This document shows positions 62,050-64,000 of a DNA stretch of 64,000 nucleotides, one piece after another. The DNA is taken from assembly GCF_023223645.1 (NCBI RefSeq), contig NZ_JALKBY010000012.1, positions 33,219-97,218 of the forward strand. The letters run 5' to 3'. Numbering within the stretch: the first letter of the stretch is position 1; each line of letters begins with the position of its first letter. This DNA comes from Natroniella sulfidigena. Its GTDB lineage: Bacteria > Bacillota > Halanaerobiia > Halobacteroidales > Halobacteroidaceae. The notes under the pieces were generated by a model that saw only the letters and a list, made by a program, of their open reading frames with translations, was not told the DNA's origin and made no database searches. The translations under genes were made by a program, and so were the position numbers.

Positions 62050-62257
62050 TGATTGACAGTTTACGGTTGACAGTACGAAGTACTGGAAAGATCAGGGGGA
62101 AAAGCAGTAAATAAATGTACAATGTAAAATTTACAATTAACAATTAAGAAATCAAGTGATAAAAACAAATAAAAATATCACTGATTGATTTAAGTAAAGA
62201 TTAATAAGGTTTTGATTTTAACTGTCAACTGTACACTGTTAACTGTAAACTGTATTT
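62050..62257. repeat. 7-base-period repeat region inside the pnt operon
   Basis: Left part TTGACAG-TTTACGG-TTGACAG; middle AATGTAC/AATGTAA/ATTTACA-type heptads; right end AACTGTC-AACTGTA-CACTGTT-AACTGTA-AACTGTA (62220-62254), followed at once by the ribosome binding site GAGGGGGG of pntAB. It separates pntAA from pntAB by 237 bases. Confidence 0.55.
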
Positions 62258-62277
62258 CAAGAGGGGGGTTTATATAT

Positions 62278-62580
62278 ATGTTATTAGTTATGGTGATCTT
62301 TTTATTGATTGCATCTTTTTTAGGATATAGAGTAATTTCTTCAGTGCCTTCTCTGTTACACACACCTTTAATGTCTGGGATGAATGCACTATCGGGGATA
62401 ACGGTTTTAGGTGCTATAGAAGTTTATGCTACTGCATCTTCAGGAGCAAGGCCGTGGGCATTAGCGGCTTTAGTATTGGCTATGGTCAATGTAGTTGGTG
62501 GTTTTTGGGTTACAGGTAGAATGTTACGAATGTTCAAAAATGGAAAAGGAAGCTCAGCAGTAAAGGGGGAGAGATTATGA
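62278..62580 (+). CDS. pntAB: NAD(P) transhydrogenase subunit alpha 2 (PntAB, membrane)
   Basis: 100 residues from ATG 62278 (GAGGGGGG 9 bases upstream). Three or four membrane helices; SVPSLLHTPLMSGMNALSG is the conserved transhydrogenase sequence. Overlaps pntB by four bases. Confidence 0.92.
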   Translation: MLLVMVIFLLIASFLGYRVISSVPSLLHTPLMSGMNALSGITVLGAIEVYATASSGARPWALAALVLAMVNVVGGFWVTGRMLRMFKNGKGSSAVKGERL

Positions 62581-64000
62581 TAGGAAATATTATTATTTCA
62601 ACAATTATTATTGTAGGCTTTATTGTGGGTATTCGTTTGATGCAATCTCCTAAAACTGCTGTCTGGGGTAATCGTCTTGGAGCTTTTTCTATGGCTTCGG
62701 CTATTCTTTTTTCATTGTGGGAATCAGGTGTTATAAATGATCTTTTCCTTTTATCTTTTATAATTTTTGGAGGAGTATTAGGAATTATACTTGGACAAGT
62801 AGTTCAGATGATTCATATGCCACAAATGGTAGCATTGCTTAATGGATTTGGTGGTGCTGCGTCAGCTTTAGTAGCTGGTGCTACAGCTGCTGTATATACA
62901 ACAGATTCTTGGGTCTTTTGGTTTACGGCTGGGTTGGCCCTGGCTGTTGGTGCTTTAACCTTAAGTGGAAGTGTTGTTGCAGCTTTAAAATTACAAGGTT
63001 TGATTATACAAAAACCAGTAGATTTAGCAGGACAGCAATTTTATCAGGGTTTTCTTTTAGTAACTGGGGTCTTATCTATAATTATTTTAAGTATCTGGCA
63101 AGCAGCTTATCTACAAATTTTAATGCCACTAATAATCATTCTATTTACTGTTTATGGGTTATTAATGGCTTTACGTGTTGGTGGAGCAGATATGCCAATT
63201 GTTGTTTCTTTGTTAAATTCTTTTTCTGGTATAGCAGCTGCAATTTGTGGTTTAGCAGTAGCCAATCTACTTTTAGTGGGTGTTGGTGCTCTTGTAGGAG
63301 TAGCTGGTCTTATCTTAACCCATATTATGTGTAAGAATATGAACAATAGTTTAACAGCTGTTTTGGCTGGTTTTGATAAGGATAAAGCTTCAGAAAAGAA
63401 AGAAGTGGCTTCAAAAGTAGAACCGAAGGAAGTTGAAGAAAAAGAAGCAGAAAATGATGACCAACAAAAGATCTCTGATTTGCTTAAGTCAGCAGAAGAT
63501 GTAGTAATAGTACCAGGCTATGGAATGGCAGTAGCTCAAGCACAACAAGCAGTCAAACAGTTGACAGATTTATTGGTTGCTGAAGGGAAGAATGTTAAGG
63601 CAGGAATCCATCCAGTAGCAGGAAGAATGCCAGGCCATATGAATGTATTACTAGCAGAAGTAGGAATAGATTATGAGATGTTATATGATTTAGAGGATAT
63701 CAATGATGAATTTGCAGAAACAGATTTAGCAATAGTGGTAGGAGCATGTGATGTAGTCAATCCAGAGGCTAAAAAGGCAGAGGGAACGCCGATTTCTGGG
63801 ATGCCGATTTTACAGGTAGAGGAAGCAGAAAATGTTATCGTCTGTAACTTGGATGATCAACCAGGGTATTCAGGAGTAGAAAATAGTCTTTACGAAGAAG
63901 AACATGTAATATCTTTATGGGGAGATGCAGCAGAAACAGTACCTCATTTAAATAATGTAATAAAGCAAGCAGAAAGTAACAAAACAGAAGAAAGTACAGA
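62577..64000 (+). CDS. pntB: NAD(P) transhydrogenase subunit beta (PntB), 3' end cut by window
   Basis: Open from ATG 62577 (ATGA overlap) through the window end, 474 complete codons without stop. N-terminal half is membrane domain II (GIRLMQSPKTAVWGNRLGAF; MVALLNGFGGAASALVAG), a charged linker (about 265-300), then the NADP(H)-binding domain III with VVIVPGYGMAVAQAQQAV, GIHPVAGRMPGHMNVLLAEV and VVGACDVVNPEAK. Only the last few residues and stop should be missing. Confidence 0.92.
   Translation, partial: MIGNIIISTIIIVGFIVGIRLMQSPKTAVWGNRLGAFSMASAILFSLWESGVINDLFLLSFIIFGGVLGIILGQVVQMIHMPQMVALLNGFGGAASALVAGATAAVYTTDSWVFWFTAGLALAVGALTLSGSVVAALKLQGLIIQKPVDLAGQQFYQGFLLVTGVLSIIILSIWQAAYLQILMPLIIILFTVYGLLMALRVGGADMPIVVSLLNSFSGIAAAICGLAVANLLLVGVGALVGVAGLILTHIMCKNMNNSLTAVLAGFDKDKASEKKEVASKVEPKEVEEKEAENDDQQKISDLLKSAEDVVIVPGYGMAVAQAQQAVKQLTDLLVAEGKNVKAGIHPVAGRMPGHMNVLLAEVGIDYEMLYDLEDINDEFAETDLAIVVGACDVVNPEAKKAEGTPISGMPILQVEEAENVIVCNLDDQPGYSGVENSLYEEEHVISLWGDAAETVPHLNNVIKQAESNKTEEST

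Noticed and set aside
62909..63334. Plus-strand open frame inside pntB
   Set aside because: Frame-shifted shadow with Trp/Cys/Ser-rich composition; the pntB frame is continuous and encodes known motifs.

Overview
The window looks like a chromosomal piece of an AT-rich, endospore-forming, anaerobic member of the Firmicutes. The best guess is a halophilic Halanaerobiales/Halobacteroidaceae-type organism. The evidence is strong Shine-Dalgarno sites, very acidic proteins, a complete spoIIIAA-AH operon with spoIVB and spo0A, and a gene order (spoIIIA - biotin carboxylase - asp23 - nusB - xseA/xseB - ispA - dxs - tlyA - nadK - argR - recN - spoIVB - spo0A) that matches the classic Bacillus/Clostridium sporulation neighbourhood. 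No rRNA, tRNA, CRISPR array, prophage or transposase gene was seen. The taxonomic placement is inference.

Layout. 0-4.5 kb: a minus-strand Ca-type P-type ATPase with an HMA-like N-terminus, divergent from three small unknown proteins that may be membrane-anchored partners. 4.6-12.3 kb: one run of type IV pilus / type II secretion-like genes (E and F ATPase and platform proteins, a GspG-like major pilin, GspH/I/J/K-like minor pseudopilins, PilM/N/O/P). 12.3-17.5 kb: shikimate genes aroC-aroK-aroB-aroQ, an Xaa-Pro peptidase and efp. 17.8-22.9 kb: spoIIIAA-AH. 23.1-26.3 kb: two-subunit pyruvate carboxylase, in which the carboxyltransferase is fused to a complete AccB-like protein. 26.4-28.2 kb: Asp23, AmaP, DUF2273 and nusB. 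28.2-41 kb: a block not expected at this point of the conserved order, with a TsaD paralogue, electron-bifurcating NfnAB, a MalK/MalR-type two-component system, a 2-hydroxycarboxylate transporter, malic enzyme, an L-lactate permease homologue, a secreted protein and an iron-sulfur flavoprotein. 41.1-51.8 kb: xseA to spo0A. 52-55.2 kb: SteA/SteB-like, glycosyltransferase and MraY-like genes. 55.3-64 kb: an M20 peptidase, a sigma-54 activator, an alanine/ornithine racemase homologue with a sigma-54-type promoter, a repetitive acidic secreted protein, and a three-subunit proton-translocating transhydrogenase (pntAA-pntAB-pntB, last gene cut by the window end) with its own sigma-54-type promoter and upstream palindrome.

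How the genes fit together. The malate module (sensor, regulator, transporter, malic enzyme) feeds pyruvate. Pyruvate carboxylase refills oxaloacetate. NADK, NfnAB and PntAB all act on the NADP(H) pool, so redox balancing is a theme. The ATPase/small-protein block may be one cation-export system.

The most unusual signals are: (1) two and possibly three genes that apparently start with ATT (aroC, nusB, and the P-type ATPase), each with a well-spaced Shine-Dalgarno site; (2) an internal ribosome binding site and ATG at the exact start of the AccB part of the pyruvate carboxylase fusion; (3) two families of intergenic repeats, one built on a 7-base period ending next to ribosome binding sites and one built on a 6-base period with long inverted symmetry; (4) a GC-rich palindromic element beside a duplicated gene end; (5) the paired sigma-54-type promoters near a sigma-54 activator. 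Alternative starts were chosen from Shine-Dalgarno spacing and known family N-termini; the choice is stated in each entry.
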